Below are positions 10,219 to 21,352 of a stretch of 64,000 nt of DNA, in pieces; the first letter of the stretch is position 1; every line of letters starts with the position of its first letter. The stretch lies in assembly GCA_036873755.1 (NCBI GenBank), contig JAVTVY010025336.1, positions 1 through 64,000 on the forward strand, written 5' to 3'. Source of the stretch: Hanleya hanleyi. Lineage: Eukaryota; Mollusca; Polyplacophora; Lepidopleurida; Hanleyidae. A program made the position numbers and the translations under genes. The notes beneath the pieces are model-generated. The model made no database searches and had not been told where the DNA came from. It was given only the letters and a program-made list of their open reading frames with translations.

Positions 10219-11861
10219 CAAGGCAACCTCCTGTCAGAACAATCTGTGCCAGGGTCACTCGATAAACACGCATATAAGCTGCAGCGACCTGATCTCAGCT
10301 TGGACGAGGGTAGAAGGAATTTTCTTTTCTGTTTACTTGGGCCAACTACTCAATTCAACAAAATGTTACGACCTGCAAAATATGCCCCGACAACGAGTAT
10401 TCATTCGTGATTAAAATACTTCAAGGAATGCTTATTATCTAGAAAACGTATTTTGCACACTTCTCATTTAAATTCCGTCGTCCACCATTTTTGAAGATAT
10501 TTCTTGTTTTAATTAACTATGTCATATTTTATCAGAATTCTACCATTATATTTTAGTGTATTTCATTGAAGGGATTTTTTTCCTCTCAGTTTTTTGTCAC
10601 GTTGTTTACTTTCACTTTCTATTCTGGGATAGGGATGATTGCATGTAGGACTGACTAGACCGATTCTGTCCCTTTAACCAAACCTTGTTTGTGGGGTATG
10701 GTGTATGTATAAGTCAAACCAGTCATGGTGATGAATATACTATGGCTGTGTCCGACCAGACGCGAGGTTTACCGTGAAAGCAAACTACTTATTTAATTAG
10801 CGGTACGTGTTTGTAAACAGTCAGTCGATATGGACGTGAGGGTATCTTTCGTCTCCAAGATTCTACTCCGATCTCTTTAACAAGTATCAACGTTTCGCGT
10901 TTCGCATTTGGCATATTTCCATGACGACGGGGTCACCCAATTTGTTTAGTGATTGTTATCAAGCGTACTCAGGGTTAATGTTTGCCACTATATGAAGTTA
11001 CGTATTTGGGGAATAACAAGTTCCATCGCTATTGATTTTGCTTCTTTGGCAGAGATGAATAAGGTATAGAAGCAACGAAGTCATCATTCTAACAACGATT
11101 GGTACCGTACACATTTACATTCTTTGATAACCTATTCCGAGCATGGTACAAAACTAGTATGCTTGCGATGGCATTGTCCGCGGAAAGTACTCTGGGATCT
11201 AGGAGCCGCGCCTCGCCTATCTAATTGTATAACGGAATTAAACAAGGAATATAGGTCTACCGTATGTAGATCCTACTCCACCATCCCAACCCCCGGAGGT
11301 CCACCCACCAGCGAAACTGTTACCGAGTTCTAACTCATTAAAGGGAATTATCAGCGCGCAATTCATGCATTACTGAGACCCCAATAGATTAACTATATAT
11401 ATACACATAGGTACAATCTCTTGTCTTCTGGCTAAAATATCCGGTTCGAAAGGTTTTATTGCGGAACGAATTTCCGCAAATTTCTAATAATATTTTCAGT
11501 TTATTCTACCACCAGGTCAAAATACTCAAACGTCTGTACAAGTACGTCTTTTAATTTTGTTTTTCACGTAATTAATCCCCAAACAATTGTTTTGGAAGTT
11601 AATATGACGATGGCCATTTCTGAAGAAAAATCAGGAAATAATTATAGTTCTATTTTCGATTCAGTGGATACATTAGTTAAAGGCGATATGCCAGATTCTC
11701 AAATGATCGATGGTCAAATAGGTCAAATAGGTCAAAAGTCACGGTACCCCCTCCTCAAACAGGAATACATTAAAACCAAACTGTCTGTACTAATACTCCA
11801 GTCCAAAGATATGGATTGTGATCAAAACCCAGAAATATCTCGCACTTAGGGCAAATAAAGA
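10219..11861 (+). repeat. Duplicated 1.65 kb module, copy B (uninterrupted)
   Basis: Homologous to 6907-8432 plus 9276-9485, it represents the module without the retroelement insertion. Two open frames lie inside: 69 codons at 11124-11333 and 85 codons at 11592-11849 (beginning MEVNMTMAISEEKSG). The second is hydrophilic, has no recognised domain, and is broken in copy A by a stop and by the 8433-9275 insertion. No function can be assigned. Tails of the same retroelement bound the module on both sides. Confidence 0.8.
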
Positions 11862-12202
11862 AACCCATGTACTTCAAAATCCTCATGGTGTTCATATGAA
11901 CAGGCACAAGCAAACCTTGATTGAGATACATCATTCTCTAGATGACGAATATTATGGATTAAGAATACTGATCAGCGATACAGATTTGATATTTTTGGAA
12001 CATCGTGATGTCTTGCCGGCATCATTGAAAACTGTTGACCGCTTCTCTCTTGCAGGAAACTAGAGTATGATAATATATACTATGATTGCCTTTTTGAACT
12101 TGGTGCTAATATTGTTATTAGGAATGTCTTTCGATTATGGACGCGGATATTCTTTAATGGATGACGGCTGAATTATGAATGACGGACCAGACGCTTGTAA
12201 TT
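11862..12202 (+). mobile_element. Penelope-like 3' UTR fragment
   Basis: The fragment runs from AACCCATGTACTTC to 'GACGCTTGTAATTT' and shares its 5' breakpoint with the copies at 9486 and 9899. It closes copy B of the module. No coding sequence is present. Confidence 0.9.
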
Positions 12203-13077
12203 TGTGAAGGGTGCAATTTGTGGAGAGCAGTGTGTCGGATATACCAAGATTGAGGTCAATGACCAAAGTCCCCGACGACCAGCAACTTGCTGTAACGTGT
12301 AAAACTCTTTAAATTTCTTTTTAATGAGGTAGTCCGTAGATTCAATTCGGCTATTGCTTTATTTATTTAATTATACATTTTGTGTCCATGTTAAGCCAGC
12401 ATCCGAGGTTGAGGCACTCCTATCCAGACTCCAGCGTCAAGCCTGGTTGATTTGTTCATTCTACTTCATTCGAAAGAGCAAATTTACAAATTTCGATAAT
12501 ATTTTTAATTATCTAATCAAGATTTTCAGTTCATTCACAACCGCTGGGCTAAGTAATTTCATTCAGCATTTATATCATTGAAGCTTACACGTGTCGTGCT
12601 AACGGCGTTCGTTTCTATTTAATGACGAGGTAGGCTAAAAGGCTTAACTCTTCGCGACTATTCTTCGATTGAGGCACCCGGCCAACGTTTCTCTCGATGC
12701 CAAAAACTCCAATCTTTTCGCGAAGATTTCTCCGCTTTCCAACAAAACTCAGCGCTCTATTCCGCCGGGCAATTTGATATAACGAGCGATTAAAACCCTC
12801 TCAAAGGATACCCCTTATCGACTGATCCCAAATCGCGATAGCGTTGTTTGATTCTGTTTTTCACTGGTACACAGAACTGCAGAACTAGCAACTACTTAAA
12901 GCGACCCTTTTCAACCGTTTCATGGAAGCTTCTGGTGTATGGGCATCGATCGAATATATTGTTTTAACCAAGCAAAGCGCGAATGATGATGAAGAGAGGA
13001 CAAGTCGAGAGGCCCGTCCTTTTCGATTGAGCGTCAATTCTTTTTTTTTTAATGATTTTTTTATTTCTCGTCAACAG
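12203..13077 (+). other. Upstream region of the neuroligin-like exon
   Basis: No complete gene is seen. The last ~50 nt hold a long pyrimidine run followed by ATTTCTCGTCAACAG ending at 13077. That is a good splice acceptor and may start the exon that carries the neuroligin start codon. If so, this interval is the end of a 5' UTR intron. If not, it holds the promoter. No TATA box or other promoter signal can be fixed. Confidence 0.35.
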
Positions 13078-13599
13078 AACGCACTTCAAATCAACCTGCA
13101 CTCTTCGGAATTTGCTGCTGTCTTATAATCTGTGCGGCTACCGAGCGCATGCGCCTCCATCTGCCAACAAAACGTGATTCTCTCTCTCAGCATCTGCTAG
13201 TGTTAAACGCACTGACTCTAGCGGCGTCTTAGTAACGAGCTTCCCTGAAATAGGACCGGCTCGGTTACTAGTGTTCCCCATATCAGCAGTGAAGATCTCC
13301 GTCTCTTTTCTCCCTCTCTGTTTATCCACATTTTGCCGCAGAAGCGAGAGAATACCGGCCTGACGATCTGTTACTCTACTGCTTGGGAGACGGGACGTGT
13401 TCTGGTCTCCAATCATGCATAGTTACACGTGGATGTGTCGTTACTGTGAATTTACCGACAAGAACAACTACTGTTCATTACAGAAGCGACACGCGTGTGT
13501 AAATCTCCTTTAAGGAGTTGAAAATTGGCCCGGAGGGTGAAAGGTGTATTCCCCGCGAGCCGGCCGGTCTGTGTGAGGAGCGTATTGTCTGTCAGCGAA
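13078..13599 (+). other. Probable 5' UTR of the neuroligin-like exon
   Basis: This lies between the candidate acceptor at 13077 and the chosen ATG at 13600. GC content is higher than in neighbouring DNA. At least two short upstream reading frames lie inside it, starting at ATG 13147 (about 28 codons) and ATG 13415 (about 33 codons). Both close before the main start, which would be expected to dampen translation of the main frame. The main frame stays open upstream to about 13525 but has no ATG there. Confidence 0.45.
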
Positions 13600-14038
13600 A
13601 TGTTTATTTGCAATCTATTTTCTGGGATAATACTGGGCTGTGTAGTATGTCGAGGGATCCGGGGCGAGGCTGACGGTAACAACAGGTACACACAAGGTAG
13701 GCGAGTGATTGACACGAATCACGGAAAAGTCCAGGGTCTCTTGGTGTCATTTCCCAACAAAAAGATCAAGCCGGTTGAAGTTTACCTTGGGCTACAATAC
13801 GCGTCGCTACTAGGCAGCAGACTCAGATTTATGCCACCAACAAATCCCGTGGAAAAATGGAAAGGTTTGAGGCTGGCAATGAAACACCGAGCTGCATGTC
13901 CCCAAAGAAGGGTGGACAAGGAGGAACTTCGAAAAACGAAACCTGAAGCGGTAGCGGACTTTTTGAGTCATATCGCTTCATTTGCGCGACACCAGACCGA
14001 GGATTGCTTATCGCTGAACATCTATGTACCGGCCAAAG
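13600..14038 (+). CDS. Neuroligin-like protein, first coding exon (partial gene)
   Basis: The 146 complete codons encode the N-terminus of a cholinesterase-fold adhesion protein of the neuroligin group, a postsynaptic membrane receptor that binds neurexin. The ATG at 13600 gives a hydrophobic signal peptide (MFICNLFSGIILGCVVC). An earlier in-frame start would need a non-ATG codon. After a short basic linker come the family's first strands (VIDTNHGKVQG), then VEVYLGLQYAS, RFMPP, W-KG, ACPQ with Cys100, and TEDCLSLNIYVP with Cys136. The two cysteines match the first conserved disulfide loop. The exon closes on AAAG followed by GTAAGT, and 439 nt leave one base over, so the next exon must start in phase 1. 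The family's PPTGERRF stretch is replaced by LLGSRLRF, and EDCLYLN reads EDCLSLN, so it is a divergent member. A related non-catalytic carboxylesterase-like protein is the alternative. No downstream exons are visible in the window. Confidence 0.8.
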
Positions 14039-14047
14039 GTAAGTGTA
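14039..14047 (+). promoter_or_regulatory. Splice donor of the neuroligin-like exon
   Basis: AAAG/GTAAGTG is an almost ideal eukaryotic 5' splice site. It coincides with the end of homology to the LNIYVP motif, and the frame runs into a stop within 20 nt if unspliced. Confidence 0.8.
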
Positions 14048-17000
14048 CATTCACTTGATCGTTCTTTTGTTGTGTCTGTCATATATAGATCACCTATCTT
14101 CATACAAAACTGAGTACTAGAATATTGATCTGTATGTTAGATGCTGGAACAGACAGCAGGCTTAACATCACTAACACTCTTAACTTCAGAAATGTGATTT
14201 AAAACCCACATGGTGCGACTGTGAGGACTGTAACTTCCATCCCCATTGAGTTATCCAAAGTTAAGTAGATCGGATTGAATCATCTCGGTGAGAATAGAAT
14301 CACCTTGGTGGTCCCGCGCCGAAAAAACTGTCGTCTGCTTCTCAGATAGTTGTCAATGTCTGACACGTGCCTCTCCGGCACGAGCTCATTTCCCGCGTGT
14401 TCATAACCCGCGAAATGTAAGTTAAACGCTTAATTCAAGATAAAATAGCTACGGCCCGGTGTGAAAAAATAATGTTAGGCTCACCCGTAGAGATGATAAT
14501 ATCTACCCCGCTAAGAAGCCATGTGGGTGGAATTTGTTGCACTAAGTTAGCTCCGCCGTAAAATGTCAAGCCTAGCTGGAAATGTTTTCTATTGTAAGGA
14601 GCGTGAAGAAAATCGGTTAAAGCATTTTTTGCTCGTCGTCCTGACAGATTACAAAACACCATAGACGATAATTCCTATGAGGTTTTCTAAAAATGGCGGT
14701 GTAACCACTTATGATATGCGAGTTCAGACAATATTTTGTCATATTAGGTTAGAACCCGTTCTTATACTGTCAGACAGTTTCTCTTCATGTATAATGAGAT
14801 CCACTCTCGTAATAAAAGGAGAAAGAAAACTAGCCGAGTTACCGTATCTCATGGAATGGTGATTACATGTTACATTTGTTCCGGGCAGTCAATCATAATT
14901 AAGTTTGTACCGTAATGGAACGTAATTGCGTTAAGTTATGCCACCCGGGGAATAGGACGTCTGGATAAAAATCCATACGATCTACTAACTTCCCTTCTTT
15001 CTCGAACCGGTATCACGGGCAACCCAAGCATGCTTGAAGCCTTGGTACTTGTAGACGTTAATTACCGCTTGGTTCAGGCACTTCAGATTTTGATCTGATC
15101 CCGCTATGTTCGTATCCATAAAGAAGATGGCCAAATACAGGGCACGTTCCAAGTACTTCTAAGCCATATTTCATACACGCTTTATTTGACTAGGGTAATA
15201 ATTGATCACTTCAATCTCGTGGACAAATCTGGCTCGAATGTTTGATTGAACGCAGTAAGGGTTGATTATACAGAGCTCCTTACTTCGAGAAAACCGAATC
15301 GTGTCCCGATAATATTAGTTAATATTAGTTAGCCTTCGATACTAATTACTTGGACGAATTAGGCGAACGCGAAACAAGAGCAAGACGAATTTGTTTATCT
15401 GTTCTTCGATCCCACGAGATGAAATTATCTCGCTTTTTAGGAACGAATTGATATGGCTTTATGTTTGCCGTTGATGCGCCTAAGTGCAATATTGGTCTTG
15501 AGCAGAACATTACGCAACACTCGTCAAATTTACAGAGACACCATTGATTTGATATGTACGTTGCTGTGTGGAATCGAACGGTCTGTGTAATGAATTGTAA
15601 TTTATTTATCGACAGTGGGGAAAAGGGGAAAGCGATAAAACCAGCAGAGTTGAATTAACCGTATCTTGTCCACATAAACCCCAGCATAAACGAGCCGTAA
15701 AGGAGTAAATGTATCGCGTACTGAACCCGTGGCGGGCGAGCTGGCCCCATACTGCTTATTGGCCCTTAATCGAGGTAATCAGAAGGACAATAGATGCGTT
15801 TCGAACTAATTGGATCTGTTGCAGACGAGATACTTCGAGTTCAGAAATGGGTCGGCTTTCTCCGCTGGGAGATCAGCGAAGAACCGCTGTGCGAGTATAG
15901 AGACCTACACCAGCAGATGCTGGATGTCTGTATTACAGCTATATATGTTCCAGATCTCCCACTGCAGTGAACTGCCGAAAATGATTATCTTTGGCCAGCG
16001 ATATCTATTGGTATCACCTTAGTATATAGATAAGGAACGAGGACAAGATAGACGCGAAAGGTCAAGAAATGCCAGACCATCTTGTTATTTTCTTAGAACA
16101 TTTCAAATAGGGACTTCAGAGGCACCCGACTGCTGTGATACCGCGATCTCTTGAGGTCCAACCTATCTTATTTGAAATTCTTTTGGGTCGTGATTTTCTT
16201 TTTATTGTATCCATCCATCCATCCATCCATCGATGATATTATTTCAATGAGTACCAATGCCAGTCCCAGACCAGCAAGATCTTAGGAATAATTATAGCTT
16301 TTAGTCGACATCTATGACAATGGCGGCCAAATAACTGGGATATTTGAAATAGGGGTTAAGGATCGCGAGTATACACCATGGCGTCCGTGGAATGTTGCCA
16401 GGCTATAATTACTGGAGACTAATTTTAAGAAGACCATCTTATTCTCGGTCCCAGTGAGACCTTTCGGGATAAGCGAGGTCGCATCTCGCACATCTTCAAA
16501 GTTGCTGCTCAGATCGATTCACTGAGAGCAGCTAGAAAGTCTTTGTCTTCCCATTTTTAATCCTGTCAGTAAAAAGCCTTGGTACTGTTCATCGCCGTGT
16601 AATGATGCACATCTTCACAATGTTCCACAATGCCCCATAAATGATAATTTCTCCTTCCCCTCACGCCCCGGGACCGTGTTCCTCAATTCATCATGTCGAC
16701 CGGAGAGTGGCGAACCACTGGCAGAAATTCCCACCAATCGATAGTCTATTTTGTTGATTGCCCGGGCTTACACTTCCCCCATTTCTCCGTCTCTGGTCCC
16801 TTCTAAACTCTAGTAATCTGCTGTATTGGGAGTTTATGACCGTGGTTGCGGAAAGCTTTTTCCTTCTCCGGTCAATAGGCTTTTCTAATAATGTCCTCGC
16901 GTGATAAATATACACCCATTTTAATGGAGGATGTGATTTTATATCAGTAGATGGTAGTAATAAACGCCAATGATACTTTCCCTCCAAGCGGCTAGTTGCA

Positions 17001-17837
17001 GTGAATTATTTCGGCTGTAGTATTAGAGAAAATAATGGGATGCTTATTCAAGCCTACAGGAAACAATAATTTCGAATTATGGCATTAAGTGTATTTGTTT
17101 TAATACACAAAAGTTATTAACGTGACTCCATATTGATGTAGTTTTTATATCATTTCCCTCGTATTAAACCCTTCCTATGAAGCTATGAAAAACGTATTTT
17201 TCCGGAACAAATTCTATCCATGCTTTTGTTATTTGATTTTGATATTCCTCGGCAAAAGTAGTTTCATTGAAATGCTGTTAGCATAACATTAACTCAACTA
17301 TTAATGCTCCACTCTACTTAACAATGGAAATACGTATGCATATTTTATGGCCACTTTTAAGCGGTTACGTTTTCTCTATACTGAGATGTTTTTATTGTAA
17401 AAAAACCCCAACAGATATCTGTGAAATTGCACTTTGTTGGAACCAGAATCTTTTATTTCTTTCCGCATGCAAGTTATTAGTCGTCTTGTTTCACCATCCG
17501 TTGTGAGAGCTCGATGCACAACGTTATAACATTAAATATATGCTTTAACTAGCCGTTGCCAACTTGGTCTGTAAATTATGACTGATCGAATGTAAAACTG
17601 ACTAAATTAATATTCTGATCTGACGTGAAATGGCAGAAAAGATTGTATTTATTTCCAATCTTTAATTGTCGTCATTTATTAGCTAATACACCGCAACTGT
17701 AGTAATAACAGTTCTGTACTGCGTGAGATTCTGTGAGATTTTTGTGAGATTCTGTACTAGCACCTCATCGGATATGTCTGATATATAGCATGTGAGCACT
17801 ACATTCGAGATGGTCACACAAGCAGTACAATCGTATC
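14048..17837. other. Intron-like DNA, no further gene seen
   Basis: Non-coding sequence with no recognisable exon, RNA gene or long repeat. A short (CATC)n microsatellite lies at 16210-16231. Open frames of 60-98 codons on both strands have no motif and no second copy. If the neuroligin gene is intact, this is the start of its first coding intron. Confidence 0.5.
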
Positions 17838-18252
17838 ACGGAGCGTAGCGTACAAGATCTATGGCGTTACGTTTCGCAACTTGTCTTTAATTTCGCTTAA
17901 CCCGGGGCTAGGGGCCGTCTGAACCTATATATTTCAATATCTCCACGATGTTCATATGAACAGGCTCAGTCGAATCGCAACTGAGATACATCATTCTCTA
18001 AATAACGAATTTACAACGAAAATCATGAGGATTAAGAACACGGATTCGATATTTCTGGAACATCATGCTGTCATTCAAAATTGACACCATTAAAACATGT
18101 AGACCGCTTCTCTCTTGTGGGAAACTAGCGTATGTCTATATGCACAATGTATGCTAAAACTGTTAAATATGAATTAGGTATTTGAATTATGGACGCGGAA
18201 ATTCTTTAATGAACGACCTGTGAATATCGAATGACGGACTAAAGGCTTGTAA
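17838..18252 (+). mobile_element. Penelope-like fragment with the last ORF codons and 3' UTR
   Basis: The match begins at GAGCGTAGCGTACAAGATCT, the final dozen codons of the family ORF, and continues through the 3' UTR to AAGGCTTGTAAC. It is more diverged than most copies: the hairpin block reads GGCTCAGTCGAATCGCAACT and the terminal core reads 'GAACGACCTGTGAATATCGA'. It is an isolated insertion in intron-like DNA. Confidence 0.85.
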
Positions 18253-19545
18253 CATAATGATATGGATTGAGTTAGATTGGATTACATTTAGTTGGGCACT
18301 CCATCGTGGTACAATGGGCATGGGTCACGCAGAGCAATAGTCGGCGAGTGTGCCTCAGATTATACAAAATAGAAGAAGTGAGAGTTTGCGTGACTTGCGG
18401 GAGTGGGAACTGGTCCAAATATCTCTGGCTGTCGATGGAAACCGTACTGAGCTAGCGCACTAAGGTCACTGAATGTAACACCGCTATACCTAAACTCATC
18501 CAATCATCGGCTCGGCCTCAATTGCATCTGACTTTAATCGAACTGTCATTGAAAACGTCTTTAGGATAATTCAGACAATTGGGAAAATCCAGGATGGACA
18601 ACCGCTGGAAGATCTGATGTCATGATGACGTCATGAAAGTAGTTCATAGATCGTGATTGTCAGCAAAGATGGCGGTACTAAATATCAGAGACGTTGTCTT
18701 GGTATAGAGATTAAGATTGCGGTTGGTCGGTCACCTCTTCCCACTTCCCTTATATGTGTTGTAATTCATATCTCAGGGGCAAATCTGATTACACATCCCA
18801 TGACGACTGATGTATACACGCACACACACACGTTGCTGGTCGGGTAGCTCTTGGCGTGTCATCTAATATGTTAACTTCTCACCCTCTCCACCTGAGCCCT
18901 GGATCATCCTTCTTAAGCTCTTAGTCAAACTTGTCTCCGCGAAACGTATTAATTTAAGACAGAGCATTTCCGAGGATCTTGATTTTGACTCGGATGCTTT
19001 GATTTCTGCCCCTGGAGTAAAATTGTCCTTCGACTAGCCATCGATCGCAGGGACGGTAGTATCCGAGCAGCTATTTGACTGGGTTTAGCCATACACTCTC
19101 GGGATCTCCCTTTCATCCTCGGACATTAGTTCCTATTTCTTAAAAGTCACCTCGGATTCCCTCCGCTCCTTTTCTCCTAATAAGACATCGCTTGTGGAAG
19201 CTCAATCCGAATATCTAACCAGATCGCTGTCTGATTCTCTGTGAAACTCTATATACGATGGAAGACTCACATAATTAACCCTGTCAGGTCTGTTCGATTT
19301 CTAGACGGAGTCTGTATAAAATCACAAACTCGTACATTCGGACCTAACAAACTACATCAATGGCAGAAATGGGAACATCTCGGGAGAGAAACTAAGCCTG
19401 TACATAGGTAACCCACACAGAGCATGAGCATTGATTTTTAGATTTCCGTTCTATTTCCCTGTGTCATTCCATCCGTTTTATTCCGACTGAACAACTCCGT
19501 ACACGGGTCGTGTGGATGAAGTTCAACGACTTGGGAAGATTCTAA
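18253..19545. other. No gene seen
   Basis: Non-coding. A perfect TGACGTCA palindrome at 18626-18633 sits in a near-palindromic TCATGATGACGTCATGA, and a short CA run lies at about 18818-18830. No reading frame with recognisable content was found. Confidence 0.4.
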
Positions 19546-19600
19546 GAAATTCAACCGATCACTTGTGCTTTAACTATGTTCACGTGGAGTACAGCTCAGA
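19546..19600 (+). repeat. Left flanking direct repeat of the inverted-repeat array
   Basis: GAAATTCAACCGATCAC, then CTTGTGCTTTAACTATGTTC, then ACGTGGAGTACAGCTCAGAAGT are repeated in the same orientation to the right of the array at 20501-20590. The left copy lacks about 35 nt present in the right copy. Confidence 0.75.
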
Positions 19601-20489
19601 AGTAAATATAAAGATTGTCGAATTGTTTTCCGTTTTAATGGGTGACCGAATGATATAGAGATATACACACAAGTGGTTCTAATTTCCATGGAAACGGAAA
19701 AACAATCGGACAATATAAAGATTGTCCAATTGTTTTCCGTTTCCATGGGTGACCGAATGCTATATAGAGATATACACACAAGTGGTTCTAATTTCCATGG
19801 AAACGGAAAAACAATCGGACAATATAAAGATTGTCCAATTGTTTTCCGCTTCCATGGGTGACCGAATGCTATATAGAGATATACACACAAGTGGTTCTAA
19901 TTTCCATGGAAACGGAAAAACAATCGGACAATATAAAGATTGTCCAATTGTTTTCCGTTTCCATGGGTGACCGAATGCTATATAGAGATATGCACACAAG
20001 TGGTTCTAATTTCCATGGAAACGGAAAAACAATCGGACAATATAAAGATTGTCCAATTGTTTTCCGTTTCCATGGGTGACCGAATGCTATATAGAGATAT
20101 GCACACAAGTGGTTCTAATTTCCATGGAAACGGAAAAACAATCGGACAATATAAAGATTGTCCAATTGTTTTCCGTTTCCATGGGTGACCGAATGCTATA
20201 TAGAGATATACACACAAGTGGTTCTAATTTCCATGGAAACGGAAAAACAATCGGACAATATAAAGATTGTCCAATTGTTTTCCGTTCCATGGGTGACCGA
20301 ATGCTATATAGAGATATACACACAAGTGGTTCTAATTTCCATGGAAACGGAAAAACAATCGGACAATATAAAGATTGTCCAATTGTTTTCCGTTTCCATG
20401 GGTGACCGAATGCTATATAGAGATATGCACACAAGTGGTTCTAATTTCCATGGGAACGGGAAAACAATTGGACAATCTGTATATTTACT
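19601..20489. mobile_element. Inverted-repeat element with a tandemly amplified core
   Basis: The outer ends are inverted repeats. The left starts AGTAAATATAAAGATTGTC at 19601 and the right ends GACAATCTGTATATTTACT at 20489, and the complementarity extends into the GTTTTCC and CATGG stretches. Inside are eight head-to-tail units of ~109 bp. Each unit has its own pair of ~28-bp complementary arms, so the whole could fold as a series of long hairpins. No protein is encoded. The open frames crossing it on both strands arise because no frame of the unit contains a stop. A MITE-like element whose centre expanded is the simplest reading. Target duplication and superfamily are not clear. Confidence 0.75.
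19613..20480. repeat. Tandem array of eight ~109-bp units
   Basis: Units begin at the GATTGTC phrase at 19613, 19720, 19829, 19938, 20047, 20156, 20265 and 20373. Lengths are 107, 109, 109, 109, 109, 109, 108 and a terminal unit. Each unit runs GATTGTCCAATTGTTTTCCG, TTTCCATGG, a ~46-nt loop with CTATATAGAGATATACACAC, then CCATGGAAACGGAAAAACAA and TCGGACAATATAAA. The interior units are nearly identical. The first and last differ most, as expected if the array grew from inside by unequal exchange or replication slippage. Confidence 0.95.
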
Positions 20490-20500
20490 GGCAATTTTAT

Positions 20501-20590
20501 GAAATTCAACAGATCACTAGATAATGGCTACGGCATGAGAGTCGAAAGCTTGTGCATTAAATATGTTTACGTGGAGCACAGCTCAGAAGT
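20501..20590 (+). repeat. Right flanking direct repeat of the inverted-repeat array
   Basis: This is the longer copy of the sequence at 19546-19600. It extends from GAAATTCAACAGATCACTAG to GGAGCACAGCTCAGAAGT. Together the two copies bracket the array. Confidence 0.75.
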
Positions 20591-20855
20591 TTGTCTATTT
20601 CTACAATCAACGAATCCTTGTGTGAGTCTAAAACAGTATAATATCGTGTTTATATATTGGTTGTGTAGGTTTTTAAAAAGCAGTTTCTCTCCTGCATATT
20701 TGAAATACGGGCATGCGAACGGGAACCTTTCTGCTTTGTAAAAAACCATTCTCACACTTGCATGGGCTGAACACTCTGCTATCAGTAGACCGAAAAATAT
20801 GGGTTCACACTCTGTATTAAGGAGATCGGAAAGGCGACAATTCCATTCCATTCCA

Positions 20856-21352
20856 CAGCGATTTCAGACCATCTATCTGTGCCTATGTGAGAAAGTTGTT
20901 TCAATCTTTATGGGACGCTATGGATAATAACAAACTTCACGAGTTAAAAAAAATTGTCGGATATACTCACCTGAACAGCTAGAAACGTTTCGACCAAGCC
21001 AGTAATAGACGATGTAGAATCGGCCATACACGATTAACTCACGAGCATTTTCTGAAAAAAAAAGCCAGTCCCAAGGTGTGTTCCATGTCACGAAGATCTC
21101 ACGGTGAAACATATTCTTATCGACTTATAGATTTTAAGATTGTAATGGATAACTTTTATCGAGCATCTACTTCAGAAGAGCTTTTCAGTCGAGTAAAAGA
21201 AGATTGTATTTTATATTATTTGAGAGAGATCGGTTTGTTGTATGTATTTTCATGTTTTTAAGGCATTAGTTTACGGAGTTATTAACTTGAATACTTAGAA
21301 TTTTGCTTGATTGTCGCTATATAGCTGAAATATTGCTGAACGCGACATTAAA
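20856..21352 (+). mobile_element. 5'-truncated LINE 3' end, RNase H-type family
   Basis: Homologous to the better preserved copy at 37036-37660. It starts in the segment after the RNase H domain (AGCGATTTCAGACCATCTAT), keeps the LTHEHFL region and the FKIVMDNFYRAST..LREIGLLY segment, and ends with the tail ATATTGCTGAACGCGACATT plus AAACC. Stops and frameshifts break the frame. The Cys/His finger is partly damaged here. Confidence 0.8.

Noticed and set aside
14215..14330. 5S rRNA-like piece (AAGTTAAGTAGATCGG followed by GGTGA)
   Set aside because: Only short blocks resemble the 5S internal promoter and the order and spacing do not hold. It may be chance or a very old SINE.
19613..20480. CRISPR-like repeat array
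   Set aside because: The units are contiguous ~109-bp repeats without variable spacers, in eukaryotic intron-like DNA.
19673..20502. Several overlapping 60-118 codon open frames on both strands with repeated peptides
   Set aside because: They follow the 109-bp tandem unit in every frame and on both strands. This is a by-product of a stop-free repeat and not coding.
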